Shown piece by piece: positions 24,646 to 33,949 of a DNA stretch of 64,000 bases. The DNA comes from Ruminococcus champanellensis 18P13 = JCM 17042 (GTDB lineage: Bacteria > Bacillota > Clostridia > Oscillospirales > Ruminococcaceae): positions 954,650-1,018,649 of the forward strand of contig NC_021039.1 in NCBI RefSeq assembly GCF_000210095.1, given 5' to 3'. Below the pieces are notes generated by a model. The model did not search any database. It saw only the letters and a program-made list of their open reading frames with translations, and was not told where the DNA came from. Position numbers and translations under genes: made by a program. Position 1 is the stretch's first letter; each line of letters begins with the position of its first letter.

Positions 24646-27431
24646 CCGTGCCACAGGATTATAACCAGACATTGAATTTGCCCAAAACCGATTTCCCGAT
24701 GCGGGGAAACCTGCCCAAGCGTGAGCCGGAGACCCTGGCGCACTGGGAGGAAGAAAATCTCTATCGGAAAATGGTTGCACGCAACGAAGGCAAGCCCAAG
24801 TACGTGCTGCATGACGGTCCGCCCTATGCCAACGGCGAGATCCATCTGGGCACGGCGCTCAACAAGGTGCTCAAGGATTTTATCGTTAAGTACAAGAATA
24901 TGAGCGGCTTCTGCGCCCCCTATGTGCCCGGCTGGGACACCCACGGTCTGCCCATCGAGCTGAAGGCTATGAAGGCGATCGGCGTGGAAAGCGGTGCCAT
25001 TGAACCGGTGGAGCTGCGGAAGCACTGTGCGGACTATGCCATGAAGCATGTGCGCAACCAGATGGCGCAGTTCAAGCGTCTGGGCAGTCTTGGAGATTAC
25101 GATCATCCCTATCTGACCCTGCGCCCGGAGTATGAGGCACGGCAGGTGAAGGTGTTCGGCAAGATGGCGAAGGACGGGTACATGTACAAGGGCCTTAAGC
25201 CTGTATATTGGTGCCCGGATTGCAATACGGCGCTGGCAGAGGCGGAGATCGAGTACGAGAACGATCCTTGCAAGTCTATTTATGTGAAGTTCCGTGTTAC
25301 GGATGACAAGGGCGTGTTTGCGGCAGCCGGCATTACCGGGGACATCTATTTCGTGATCTGGACCACCACCACCTGGACGATCCCGGGCAACCTGGCGATC
25401 TGCGTGGGACCGGAGTATACTTATACCCTGGTGCATGCCAACAACGAATATTATGTAATGGCGCAGGAGCTTGTGGCGGAGACCATGAAGGCTGCGGGCA
25501 TTGCGGAATATGAAACCATCGGCGCCTTCAAGGGCAGCGAGCTGGAATATATGCAGACCAAGCACCCGCTGTATGACCGGAATTCCATGGTCATCGTGGG
25601 GGATCATGTGACACTGGAAAGCGGTACCGGATGCGTCCACACGGCACCTGGCTACGGCGTGGAGGACTTTGAGGTCTGCAAGAATTATGACGAGATCGGC
25701 ATTCTGGTCTGCGTGGACGACAAGGGTCGTCAGACCGCAGAAGCTGGTGAATTTGCCGGACTGGATACCGCAGAAGCAAACAAAGCCATTGCGGCACGGC
25801 TGGTAGAGACCGGTGCGATGTTTGCCAGTGCGGACATCGTGCACCAGTACCCCCACTGCTGGCGTTGCCACAGCGCCATTATCTACCGGGCAACGGAGCA
25901 GTGGTTCTGCTCGGTGAATGGCTTTAAGGATGAAGCCATCAAGGCTATTGAAAGCGTGAACTGGATCCCTGCATGGGGTGAGGAGCGTATCAAGGGCATG
26001 GTGCGTGACCGGAGCGACTGGTGTATTTCCCGTCAGCGTACCTGGGGCGTGCCCATCCCGGTGATCTACTGCAAGGACTGCGGTAAGCCCATTATCACGG
26101 ACGAAACCATTGAAGCTATTTCCGAGATGTTCCGGAAGGAAGGCTCTGATGCATGGTACACCCGTCCCCTCAGCGATTTCATTCCTGCATCCGTTGCCTG
26201 TGCATGCGGCTGCAAGGAATTTGAAAAAGAACATGACATTATGGACGTGTGGTTCGACAGCGGTGTATCCCACACTGCCGTACTGGATGAATATGACGAG
26301 CTGTATGCGCCCTGTGACCTATACCTGGAAGGTGCGGATCAGTACCGGGGATGGTTCCAGTCCAGTCTACTGACCTCCGTGGTATACAAGGGCTGTGCGC
26401 CTTACAAGAATGTCTGCACCCACGGCTGGGTGGTAGACGGTCAGGGCAAAACCATGCACAAGTCCCTGGGCAACGGCATTGATCCCAGTGAGATCACCGA
26501 CAAGTACGGAGCAGACATTCTCCGGCTGTGGGTGGCTTCCTCGGATTATCACTCCGACATCCGGATCTCCAAGGAAATTCTGGGGCAGCTGTCCGATGCG
26601 TACAAGAAAATCCGGAACACTGCCCGGTTTATTCTGGGCAACCTGAGCAACGGCAAGGGCTTCAACCCGGATGCGGACAGCGTATCCGATGACCAGCTGA
26701 CAGAGCTGGATCGGTGGGCACTGATGCGGCTGGATCAGCTGATCGACAAGGCAAATGCAGGCTATGATGCCTTTGATTTCCACATTGTATTCCATGCCAT
26801 CCACAACTTCTGCGTGGTGGATATGTCTAGCTTCTACCTGGATATTATCAAGGATCGCCTGTACTGCGAGGGGGAGGATTCCGTGCTGCGCCGTGCTGCA
26901 CAGACCACCATGTATCGGGTACTTTCCGGTCTGGCAAGACTGGTCGCTCCCATCATGAGCTTTACCGCAGAGGAGATCTGGAGCTACCTGCCCCATGCGT
27001 CCTCTGACCAGGCGGAAAGCGTGTTCCTCAACGATATGCCCCAGAAGAGCGGTCTGACCTTTGCGGCGGATTTTGTCCAGAAGTGGAGCCGGATCTATGA
27101 GCTGCGTCTGGTTGCCAACAAGGCACTGGAGGAAAAGCGCAACGAGAAGCTGATCGGCAAGTCTCTGGAAGCAAAGCTGACGGTTGCCTGCCGGTTCGAT
27201 GAGGATTACAATATGCTGTCCGGCATGCCGGAGGCGCTGCGTGATATCTGCATCGTGTCCGACCTGCATGTAATCAAGGATGAGAGCCTGCCTACGGATA
27301 CACCCTTTGCGGTGACAGTGGAGAAGGCAGTGGGCGACAAGTGCGAACGCTGCTGGGCATACTCCGAAACAGTGGGTACCGTTCCGGAGCATCCGACCCT
27401 GTGCGCGCGGTGTGCAGGTGTTGTAAAATAA
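24642..27431 (+). CDS. ileS: Isoleucyl-tRNA synthetase
   Basis: A 929-residue class Ia synthetase. The HIGH motif is 'PYANGEIHLGTAL' and KMSKS appears as 'KTMHKSLGNG', a variant with H for S in the second position. The CP1 editing domain has 'TTTTWTIPGN' and 'GTGCVHTAPGYG...D'. The C-terminal zinc-binding segment has 'CERCWAYSETVG...LCARC' with four cysteines. The start ATG 24642 overlaps the divIVA stop. No T-box leader is present, unlike tyrS and trp, so it is expressed as part of the division run. Confidence 0.97.
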   Translation: MTVPQDYNQTLNLPKTDFPMRGNLPKREPETLAHWEEENLYRKMVARNEGKPKYVLHDGPPYANGEIHLGTALNKVLKDFIVKYKNMSGFCAPYVPGWDTHGLPIELKAMKAIGVESGAIEPVELRKHCADYAMKHVRNQMAQFKRLGSLGDYDHPYLTLRPEYEARQVKVFGKMAKDGYMYKGLKPVYWCPDCNTALAEAEIEYENDPCKSIYVKFRVTDDKGVFAAAGITGDIYFVIWTTTTWTIPGNLAICVGPEYTYTLVHANNEYYVMAQELVAETMKAAGIAEYETIGAFKGSELEYMQTKHPLYDRNSMVIVGDHVTLESGTGCVHTAPGYGVEDFEVCKNYDEIGILVCVDDKGRQTAEAGEFAGLDTAEANKAIAARLVETGAMFASADIVHQYPHCWRCHSAIIYRATEQWFCSVNGFKDEAIKAIESVNWIPAWGEERIKGMVRDRSDWCISRQRTWGVPIPVIYCKDCGKPIITDETIEAISEMFRKEGSDAWYTRPLSDFIPASVACACGCKEFEKEHDIMDVWFDSGVSHTAVLDEYDELYAPCDLYLEGADQYRGWFQSSLLTSVVYKGCAPYKNVCTHGWVVDGQGKTMHKSLGNGIDPSEITDKYGADILRLWVASSDYHSDIRISKEILGQLSDAYKKIRNTARFILGNLSNGKGFNPDADSVSDDQLTELDRWALMRLDQLIDKANAGYDAFDFHIVFHAIHNFCVVDMSSFYLDIIKDRLYCEGEDSVLRRAAQTTMYRVLSGLARLVAPIMSFTAEEIWSYLPHASSDQAESVFLNDMPQKSGLTFAADFVQKWSRIYELRLVANKALEEKRNEKLIGKSLEAKLTVACRFDEDYNMLSGMPEALRDICIVSDLHVIKDESLPTDTPFAVTVEKAVGDKCERCWAYSETVGTVPEHPTLCARCAGVVK

Positions 27432-27499
27432 GAACTTGATGACAGCTTGTCACTCTGGATCCAAAGGGCGGCAGGCTGTCTTTGTTGGGAGGCATGTGC

Positions 27500-27991
27500 A
27501 TGATCCTTGCGGTTGCAGCCATGGCGCTGCTGGTGGCTGTGGATCAGCTGATCAAATATCTGGTGGTTCGGGACTTTGCCCTGGGAGAATCCAGGCGTTT
27601 CCTCCATTTCGGCGATACGGAGCTGATGAACCTGACCTATGTGCGCAACAACGGAGCTGCATTCAGCAGCATGAGTGGACAGCGGGCGATCCTGATCGGT
27701 CTGCCGGTGATTCTGCTGGGCATCTGCGTCTGGGCCATGTGGAAATACGGCCGCAACAGTCCGTTCCTCAAGTGGAATCTGACATTGGTCATGGCTGGGG
27801 GGATCGGGAATCTCATCGACCGGATCTTCCGGGGCGGAGATGTGGTGGACTATCTGGATATCCGGCTGTTCCACTTTGCAGTTTTTAACTTTGCCGACTG
27901 CTGTATCTGCATCGGGGTATTTCTGATCTTGCTGTACATGCTTTTTGACAAGAGCGGCAAGGAATCCCCCAAGGAGCAACCCCATGCGTGA
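27500..27991 (+). CDS. lspA: Lipoprotein signal peptidase II
   Basis: A 163-residue four-helix membrane aspartyl protease that removes the signal peptide of prolipoproteins. Family motifs are 'NNGAAFS', 'AGGIGNLIDRI' with one catalytic Asp, and 'VFNFADCCICIG' with the second. ATG 27500 has GGGAGG 7 nt upstream and is preferred over ATG 27494 and TTG 27482. The end overlaps the pseudouridine synthase start by 8 bp. It would process the lipoproteins encoded at 53-55 kb. Confidence 0.94.
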   Translation: MILAVAAMALLVAVDQLIKYLVVRDFALGESRRFLHFGDTELMNLTYVRNNGAAFSSMSGQRAILIGLPVILLGICVWAMWKYGRNSPFLKWNLTLVMAGGIGNLIDRIFRGGDVVDYLDIRLFHFAVFNFADCCICIGVFLILLYMLFDKSGKESPKEQPHA

Positions 27992-28898
27992 GGTCATGCT
28001 GACGGCTGACGGCAGCGGCATGCGGTTGGACAAATGGCTTACAGAGCAGTTGCCGGAGTTGAGTCGTTCCGGGGTGCAGCATCTGATCGAGCAGGGCGCA
28101 GTGCTTTGCAACGGGAAACCGGCGGCAAAGAATCTGAAGCTCCGGGAAGGGGACGGCCTGTTGGTGCAGATCCCGGATCCTGCCCCACTGGAGGATGTAC
28201 AGCCCCAGAACCTGCCGCTGGAGATCGTATACGAGGATGAAGCCCTGCTGGTGGTGAACAAGCCCAAGGGCATGGTGGTGCATCCGGCGGCAGGGCATCC
28301 GGACGGCACATTGGTGAATGCCCTGCTGTATCACTGCCAGGGTAGACTGTCCACCATCAACGGGGTGATCCGTCCCGGTATCGTGCACCGGATCGACAAA
28401 AACACCAGCGGTCTGCTGATGGTGGCGAAAACGGATTTTGCCCATCAGCATCTGGCGGAGCAGATCAAAGGCCACAGCTTTACCCGGGAATATGAAGCCA
28501 TTGCCTGCGGACGGTTCCGGGAGCCTTCTGGCACGGTGGATGCTCCCATCGGCAGAAGCACAGCGGATCGGCAGAAAATGTGCGTGACGGAGAAAAATGC
28601 CCGGCATGCGGTGACCCATTATGCAGTGCTGACCCAGTTTGCAAAGCATGCTCATATCCGGTGTCGGCTGGAAACCGGGCGCACCCATCAGATCCGGGTA
28701 CATATGCGCTACATCGGGCATCCCATTTACGGAGACGATGTGTACGGCACGGCTGTCCCCGGTCTGGAGGGACAGTGCCTGCATGCCAAAAAGATCGGGT
28801 TTGTGCATCCGGTTTCCGGCGCATACATGGAGTTTGACAGTGCGCTGCCGGATTACTTTGTCCAGGCACTGAAAAAGGTGGAGCATATACATGTTTAA
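27984..28898 (+). CDS. RluD-type ribosomal pseudouridine synthase
   Basis: A 304-residue protein with an N-terminal S4 domain (MRLDKWLTEQLPELSRSGVQHLI, residues about 12-60) and the RluA/RluC/RluD catalytic domain. The active-site Asp is in 'GIVHRIDKNTSGLL', then 'YEAIACG' and 'TGRTHQIRVHM'. It converts uridines in 23S rRNA to pseudouridine; the exact sites cannot be read from sequence. AAGGAG precedes ATG 27984, within the end of lspA. This lspA-rluD pair is common in Firmicutes. Confidence 0.93.
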   Translation: MREVMLTADGSGMRLDKWLTEQLPELSRSGVQHLIEQGAVLCNGKPAAKNLKLREGDGLLVQIPDPAPLEDVQPQNLPLEIVYEDEALLVVNKPKGMVVHPAAGHPDGTLVNALLYHCQGRLSTINGVIRPGIVHRIDKNTSGLLMVAKTDFAHQHLAEQIKGHSFTREYEAIACGRFREPSGTVDAPIGRSTADRQKMCVTEKNARHAVTHYAVLTQFAKHAHIRCRLETGRTHQIRVHMRYIGHPIYGDDVYGTAVPGLEGQCLHAKKIGFVHPVSGAYMEFDSALPDYFVQALKKVEHIHV

Positions 28899-29706
28899 AG
28901 ATTTGAAGCATTTGCTGCTGATATCGGATCTGGACGGCACTCTGCTGCCCTCCGACAAGCGGATTCCTCCGGAGGATCTGGAGATCATCCGGCAGTTTCA
29001 GGCTGCGGGAGGACGGTTCACCATTGCCACCGGCAGAACTTATGAGGCAGCGTCCGTTTACCTGGAGCAGGTGCAGCCCAATGCGCCGGTGATTCTCTAC
29101 AACGGTGCAATGCTGTTTGACCCGGTGAAGAAGCAGCCCATTGCTACTCTGCCCCTGGCATTCTCTGTCCGGCAGATTGTCCGGGAGCTGCTGGACTGGA
29201 ACCCGGACATGGGTGCGGAGATCCTGACGGCGGATGGGATCTATGTGATCCGGCTTAATGCGGTGGAGCGACAGCATATTGCCACCTGCGGCGTGTCCCC
29301 GGTGTTCACGGATCTGGCGCATGCACCGGAGGACGGGTGGCTCAAGGTGCTGTTTGCCCTGGAGCCGCCGGAGGTGGATCGGCTGGCGGCGTATGCTGCG
29401 TCCCGGCAGGATACGGAAGTGGAATATGTCCGGTCGGCGGATGTGTTCCTGGAGATCCTGCCGGCAGGGGTATCCAAGGGTACAGCCATTGCCCGGTTTC
29501 GGGATCGGCTGGCGGACAGGGACACCCAGATTGCCGCAGCCGGGGATTACGACAATGATCTGACCATGCTGCAGCATGCGGATGTGGGCATCGCACCTGC
29601 CAACGCCCAGCCCAATGTGAAGGCGGCGGCGGATCTTGTACTGCCGGATACCTGTGACCAGCATGGGCTGCCAAGGCTCATGCAACAATTGATGGAACGA
29701 ACTTGA
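28891..29706 (+). CDS. Cof-type HAD sugar/nucleotide phosphatase
   Basis: A 271-residue HAD IIB hydrolase. Motif I is 'SDLDGTLL' (D15 nucleophile and D17 in the window numbering), motif II 'TIATGRT', motif III Lys in 'PAGVSKGTAI' and motif IV 'GDYDNDLTML'. The cap domain between motifs II and III is type C2. Substrates of this group are sugar phosphates or flavin nucleotides; the sequence does not tell which. It overlaps the preceding gene by 8 bp and ends just before the transketolase pair. Confidence 0.9.
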   Translation: MFKDLKHLLLISDLDGTLLPSDKRIPPEDLEIIRQFQAAGGRFTIATGRTYEAASVYLEQVQPNAPVILYNGAMLFDPVKKQPIATLPLAFSVRQIVRELLDWNPDMGAEILTADGIYVIRLNAVERQHIATCGVSPVFTDLAHAPEDGWLKVLFALEPPEVDRLAAYAASRQDTEVEYVRSADVFLEILPAGVSKGTAIARFRDRLADRDTQIAAAGDYDNDLTMLQHADVGIAPANAQPNVKAAADLVLPDTCDQHGLPRLMQQLMERT

Positions 29707-29738
29707 GCATGGCTCATGGAAATAATGGAGGTATATTC

Positions 29739-30578
29739 ATGGACGCAACGATTGAAAAACGGCTGCAGGCCACTGCCTGCAAGGTGCGGATGGGCATCAT
29801 CGAGGGCACCTACTGCGCAAAATCCGGTCATCCCGGCGGATCATTATCCATTGCAGATCTGCTGACTTACCTGTATTTTGTAAAGCTGAATGTGGATCCA
29901 AAGCATCCGGACATGCCGGAGCGTGACCGCTTTGTGCTGTCCAAGGGGCATACGGCACCGGCTTTGTATGCGACCCTGGCACAGCGTGGCTTCTTCCCGG
30001 AGTCTGAACTGAGATCCCTGCGGCACATCGGAGCAATGCTTCAGGGTCATCCCTGCATCCACATTCCCGGCATCGATATGTCCAGCGGCTCCCTGGGACA
30101 GGGTATTTCTGCGGCATGCGGCATGGCACTGTCTGCAAAGTATAACCAGAAGGATTATCGGGTCTATACCGTTCTGGGAGACGGTGAGATCGAGGAGGGA
30201 CAGGTCTGGGAGGCTGCCATGTTCGCAGCCCACTACGGACTGGACAATCTGACTGCCATCGTGGACAATAACGGCTTACAGATCGATGGCCCCATCACAG
30301 AGGTCAGCTCTCCGGAGCCCATTCCGGATAAATTTGCTGCATTTGGCTGGCATGTAATTACCATGGATGCACATGACTTCCAGGATATAGAGCGTGCTTT
30401 TGATGAGGCAGAAAAGATCAGCGGCAAGCCCGTTGTGATCGTGCAGAAGAGCGTCAAGGGCAAGGGGGTTTCCTTTATGGAAAACCAGTGCAGCTGGCAC
30501 GGCACTGCCCCGAATCAGGAGCAGTATGAACAGGCAATGACTGAATTGCGGACGCAGCTGTCCGGACTGGAGGGTTAA
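29739..30578 (+). CDS. tkt: Transketolase, N-terminal (ThDP-binding) subunit
   Basis: A 279-residue protein equal to the first half of transketolase. 'SGHPGGSLSIADLLTYLYF', 'SKGHTAPALYA', 'GSLGQGISAACGMA' and the ThDP-Mg motif 'GDGEIEEGQVWEAAMFAAHYGLDN' are present. It works with the next gene to move two-carbon ketol units in the non-oxidative pentose phosphate pathway, needed for xylose and arabinose released by the GH43 enzymes. ATG 29739 is preceded by GGAGG. The split form is normal for many Firmicutes. Confidence 0.95.
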   Translation: MDATIEKRLQATACKVRMGIIEGTYCAKSGHPGGSLSIADLLTYLYFVKLNVDPKHPDMPERDRFVLSKGHTAPALYATLAQRGFFPESELRSLRHIGAMLQGHPCIHIPGIDMSSGSLGQGISAACGMALSAKYNQKDYRVYTVLGDGEIEEGQVWEAAMFAAHYGLDNLTAIVDNNGLQIDGPITEVSSPEPIPDKFAAFGWHVITMDAHDFQDIERAFDEAEKISGKPVVIVQKSVKGKGVSFMENQCSWHGTAPNQEQYEQAMTELRTQLSGLEG

Positions 30579-30581
30579 GCA

Positions 30582-31535
30582 ATGGCTGATGTAAAAAAGA
30601 AGGCGACCAGAGAAAGCTACGGCGAGGCGCTGGCAGCACTGGGCGAAACCTATGAAAACCTGGTGGTTCTGGATGCAGATCTGGCGGCGGCAACCAAGAC
30701 CGGCATTTTCAAGAAGAAGTATCCGGAGCGTTTTTTTGACTGCGGCATTGCCGAGGCTAATATGATGGGCGTGGCAGCGGGTCTGGCCACCACCGGCATG
30801 ATCCCCTTTGCAAGCACCTTTGCCATGTTTGCGGCAGGCCGTGCCTTTGAAATCGTGCGCAATTCCATCGGCTATCCCCACCTGAACGTGAAGATCGGTG
30901 CCACCCATGCGGGCATTTCCGTGGGAGAGGACGGTGCTACCCACCAGTGCAACGAGGATATTGCCCTGATGCGCACCATCCCCGGCATGACCATCCTCAA
31001 CCCGGCGGACGATGTGGAAGCCCGGGCAGCGGTGGAGGCTGCGGTAAAGTATCAAGGCCCGGTGTACCTGCGGTTCGGCAGACTGGCTGCTCCCATCTTC
31101 AACGATCCGGCAACCTATCACTTTGAAATGGGCAAGGGTATCACCCTCCGGCAGGGCAAGGACGTGACCATTGTTGCCACGGGACTGATGGTTTCCGAAG
31201 CACTGGAGGCTGCTGCGACCTTGGCAAATGAAGGAATTGACGCAGGGGTCATCAACATTCACACCATCAAGCCTCTGGATACGGAGTTGATCTGCAAGGC
31301 GGCACAGCAGACCGGTCTGCTGGTAACCGTGGAGGAGCACAGCATCATCGGCGGTCTTGGCTCTGCGGTGGCAGAGGCAGTCACCGGCTGCTGTCCGGTA
31401 CCGGTGGTACGGATCGGTGTCAATGACGAGTTCGGATACAGCGGCCCGGCGGTGGAACTGCTGAAGAAATTCGGCTTGTGCGCATCCAACATTGTGGCTG
31501 TTACCAAGGCAGCCATGACAAGAAAGCAGAAGTAA
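30582..31535 (+). CDS. tkt: Transketolase, C-terminal (pyrimidine-binding) subunit
   Basis: A 317-residue protein that corresponds to the second half of transketolase. 'FDCGIAEANMMGVAAGLA' holds the conserved Glu that activates ThDP, 'FASTFAMFAAGRAFEIVRNSI' follows, then the C-terminal transketolase domain ('VTIVATGLMVSEALEAA', 'VEEHSIIGGLGSAVAEA'). It starts 3 bp after the N-terminal subunit stop and is followed at once by a strong terminator. Confidence 0.95.
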   Translation: MADVKKKATRESYGEALAALGETYENLVVLDADLAAATKTGIFKKKYPERFFDCGIAEANMMGVAAGLATTGMIPFASTFAMFAAGRAFEIVRNSIGYPHLNVKIGATHAGISVGEDGATHQCNEDIALMRTIPGMTILNPADDVEARAAVEAAVKYQGPVYLRFGRLAAPIFNDPATYHFEMGKGITLRQGKDVTIVATGLMVSEALEAAATLANEGIDAGVINIHTIKPLDTELICKAAQQTGLLVTVEEHSIIGGLGSAVAEAVTGCCPVPVVRIGVNDEFGYSGPAVELLKKFGLCASNIVAVTKAAMTRKQK

Positions 31536-31538
31536 GAG

Positions 31539-31571
31539 AAAAGGGCGGCACCGTTAAGATGCTGCCCTTTT
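31539..31571 (+). terminator. Terminator after transketolase
   Basis: A 12-bp stem AAAAGGGCGGCA (31539-31550)/TGCTGCCCTTTT (31560-31571) with one G-T pair and a 9-nt loop, ending in TTTT. It closes the long miaB-to-transketolase run. Confidence 0.88.
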
Positions 31572-31585
31572 GCATGGGGGTACAT

Positions 31586-31882
31586 ATGGGAGACTGGATC
31601 TGGTGCATCTGCATCGGCACCATCGGCATGTTCTTTGTGGCGATGAACTATATTGCCATGTTTCAAAGCAAAAAAACAGGCAGATTTATCTCCGGATTTC
31701 CTCTGATCGGCGGTATTCTGCTGTTTCTTGCATTTTTTCTTTCGCCGATCCGGTGGCTTTCGGTAGTATGCCTGCTGGATTACGGCATATGGATGCTGCC
31801 CTTTGTTCTGATCCGGGAGGCGATTCGGAACAAACGCCGGAGCAGGCAGGCATCCTCAGACAAAGAGGAGCCTCATAATTAG
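31586..31882 (+). CDS. Small three-helix membrane protein
   Basis: A 98-residue protein with three hydrophobic segments (about residues 3-24, 36-54, 57-77) and a basic, then acidic tail. ATG 31586 is chosen because earlier in-frame starts lie in the terminator hairpin; the GGGGG upstream is a weak ribosome site. No family is recognised. It stands alone between two hairpins. Confidence 0.65.
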   Translation: MGDWIWCICIGTIGMFFVAMNYIAMFQSKKTGRFISGFPLIGGILLFLAFFLSPIRWLSVVCLLDYGIWMLPFVLIREAIRNKRRSRQASSDKEEPHN

Positions 31883-31922
31883 GGCAACATTCCGCAAATC
31901 TTGCGAGATTCTGCCTAAAAAA

Positions 31923-31951
31923 TCACCCGGGACAGGATGCGTTCCGGGCGA
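31923..31951. terminator. Weak hairpin after the small membrane protein gene
   Basis: Stem TCACCCGG/CCGGGCGA with one mismatch and a 13-nt loop. A-run on the left, TTGTTGT on the right. Confidence 0.5.
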
Positions 31952-31998
31952 TTGTTGTATGTCTTAAGAAAAGCGTTGATCTGAAACGGGAGGGTTTT

Positions 31999-32472
31999 GT
32001 GGAATACGTAATCAGAAAAATAAAGCAGGAAGAAACCAAAGTGTTGGATACTTTTTTATATGAGGCAATTTTTATTCCGGAAGGAGTAGAAGCTCCGCCC
32101 AGGGAAATAATCAACCAGCCGGAATTGCGTGTGTATGTTGATGGCTTCGGAAGCAGAGCAGGTGATATTGCCTTTGTTGCGGAATCGAATGGGATTGTAA
32201 TCGGAGCTGTATGGGTTCGTATTATGAATGATTACGGGCATATAGATGATGAAACTCCATCCTTTGCAATCTCTCTTTTGAAAGAGTATCGTAATTATGG
32301 GATTGGCACAGAACTAATGAAAACGATGTTGCATGAATTGAGAGACTGCGGTTATAAACAATCCTCGTTAGCCGTTCAAAAACAAAATTATGCAGTGAGG
32401 ATGTATAAAAAAGTGGGATTTCAAATTGTTGATGAAAATGAGGAAGAATATATTATGGTCTGTAGGTTGTAA
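31999..32472 (+). CDS. GNAT-family N-acetyltransferase
   Basis: A 157-residue GNAT protein. The acetyl-CoA site shows 'ISLLKEYRNYGIGTELMKTML' (motif A, R/Q-x-x-G-x-G/A as R-N-Y-G-I-G), then 'SLAVQKQNYAVRMYKKVGFQIV' (motif B). The substrate is unknown. The start is GTG 31999 with GGGAGGG 4 nt upstream. The coding DNA is clearly more A/T-rich than all neighbours (for example AAA, ATT, GAA-rich codon use), which suggests recent acquisition. Confidence 0.88.
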   Translation: MEYVIRKIKQEETKVLDTFLYEAIFIPEGVEAPPREIINQPELRVYVDGFGSRAGDIAFVAESNGIVIGAVWVRIMNDYGHIDDETPSFAISLLKEYRNYGIGTELMKTMLHELRDCGYKQSSLAVQKQNYAVRMYKKVGFQIVDENEEEYIMVCRL

Positions 32473-32495
32473 TGGTTCCTATAGGGCTATAGATA

Positions 32496-33431
32496 TCAAT
32501 AGTGGAAGGTACTTCCGCCGATAAACTCCCGCACCAGGGAGATCCCCGGCACCAGATCCTGGGGCACCGGCTCCAGCGCCTGGAGAAATGCGGCGATGTC
32601 CGCATACTGGGCGTAGTCCGGGTAGGTGTCTGCGATATTTAGCAGATCCGGCAGGAGGATGGAACGGTATACGCTTGGCTCGTAATCGATAAAGGTGTCG
32701 ATCTGATAGGCTGCCCGATGCTTAAAGGGCATGATGTACTGATGCTCTCCCCGGCTGACGCTTTCAAACAGCCGGAAGGTGTCCACCGGCTCCCTGCCCC
32801 GGAAAAACCGATCCCGTATCAGACGGCGCATGAGCCGGATCTTGGAGGGATGCAGCAGAGCGCCGTCTTCTGCCTGGAGCCGTGTGCGGACGCTGACATA
32901 AATGCAGGAGGCAAAGGCACCTGCATTGCCGGTGACCTGCGGATTCAGCGCATGGATCCCTTCCAGGATCACCAGTTCATTGGGTCTGCGCTGAATGGTC
33001 TTGCCTGGTTCCCGGCACTGCTTTGCAAAATTGAATACCGGCAGATGGATGGGCTCACATCGGGAGAGCCTTTCCAGATGTTCATTCAGCAGGGGGATAT
33101 CCAGCCGGTAGGGGGATTCGTAGTCGACGACTCCGTGCTCGTTCAGTGCTTGAGGAGTCTGGGATTCCGGCAGGTAGTAATTGTCCATGGACAGTACCAT
33201 AGCAGCGCATCCCCAGCCCTCCAGCAGCTGTTCGATCCGCAGGGCGGAGGTGGTTTTGCCGGAGCCGGATGGACCGGACAGCAGCAAAATGGGCTTTTCC
33301 TTCCGGTGCTTCAGAATATCCAGAGCGATCCGGGTCAGCTGCTGGGTGTAGCGCTGCTCGGATTCGGCAATGGCATAGATCAGGTCTGTATGCATTTGCT
33401 GATTCAGCATGGAAATTTCCAGTTTTCTCAT
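32496..33431 (-). CDS. Uridine kinase-like nucleoside kinase
   Basis: A 311-residue P-loop kinase. Walker A 'SGPSGSGKTT' lies near residue 43, the Asp of 'MDNYY' near 80, 'FNFAKQCREPGKTI' and 'LVILEGIHALNP' (Walker B) follow, then the lid 'RLMRRLIRDRFFRGR'. This is the uridine kinase/PRK fold found as the C-terminal part of clostridial nucleoside kinases that also carry a threonyl-synthetase TGS-like N-terminus, which this gene lacks. ATG 33431 has AAAGGGA upstream. Substrate probably uridine or cytidine, not certain. Confidence 0.85.
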   Translation of the reverse strand: MRKLEISMLNQQMHTDLIYAIAESEQRYTQQLTRIALDILKHRKEKPILLLSGPSGSGKTTSALRIEQLLEGWGCAAMVLSMDNYYLPESQTPQALNEHGVVDYESPYRLDIPLLNEHLERLSRCEPIHLPVFNFAKQCREPGKTIQRRPNELVILEGIHALNPQVTGNAGAFASCIYVSVRTRLQAEDGALLHPSKIRLMRRLIRDRFFRGREPVDTFRLFESVSRGEHQYIMPFKHRAAYQIDTFIDYEPSVYRSILLPDLLNIADTYPDYAQYADIAAFLQALEPVPQDLVPGISLVREFIGGSTFHY

Positions 33432-33559
33432 AAGATGTCCCTTTCTGCACGCAGGTAGCATGCGTTATCGGTTCATCTTACAGTATAGCATGTTCCGGAG
33501 AAAATGACAATAGACACTGGGCGGCATTTGTATGGCAGACGGAAGTTTGAAAAAACCTC

Positions 33560-33588
33560 TTGACAAGCCGCAGACGCTGTGCTATACT
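33560..33588 (+). promoter_or_regulatory. Promoter of the trp operon
   Basis: TTGACA (33560-33565), 17-bp spacer, TATACT (33583-33588), expected start near 33595 at the T-box leader. Confidence 0.88.
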
Positions 33589-33594
33589 GTAGAA

Positions 33595-33888
33595 AATTAA
33601 ATAGGTTGCAAACCGTTGAAGCGGAGATAACGGTAATCATGATTTCACAGAGAGTCCGGGCAGGTGGAAGCCGGGCAAACCCCAGATTATCAAATGGACC
33701 GCTGAGGGCGCAGTCAAAAATACAGCATTTCTGTGTTGAGTATTCTGCGACGTGTGGGCATACGTCAGTTGCCGGGGATATGTTGGTATCCTGCTAAGCG
33801 CACGGCATATGCCGTGAATCAAGGTGGCACCGCGGATAGAAAAGTATTCGTCCTTGACAGATCGTTGGATTCTGTCAGGGGCTTTTTT
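33595..33888 (+). promoter_or_regulatory. T-box riboswitch, tryptophan specific
   Basis: Leader of about 295 nt ahead of trpE. The specifier is CAAA-TGG-A with TGG (Trp) at 33695-33697, followed by GCTGAGGGC, the usual sequence after the specifier. The T-box sequence AAGGTGGCACCGCGG is at 33821-33835. The terminator has a 10-bp stem (33852-33861/33871-33880, one G-T pair) and six T residues. Uncharged tRNA-Trp should allow transcription of trpEGDCFBA. Confidence 0.95.
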
Positions 33889-33949
33889 GCTGCACAAACG
33901 CTTCTTCGACAGGATCGGGGAAGCGTTTTTTGTTTGTCGGAGGTGCCAT

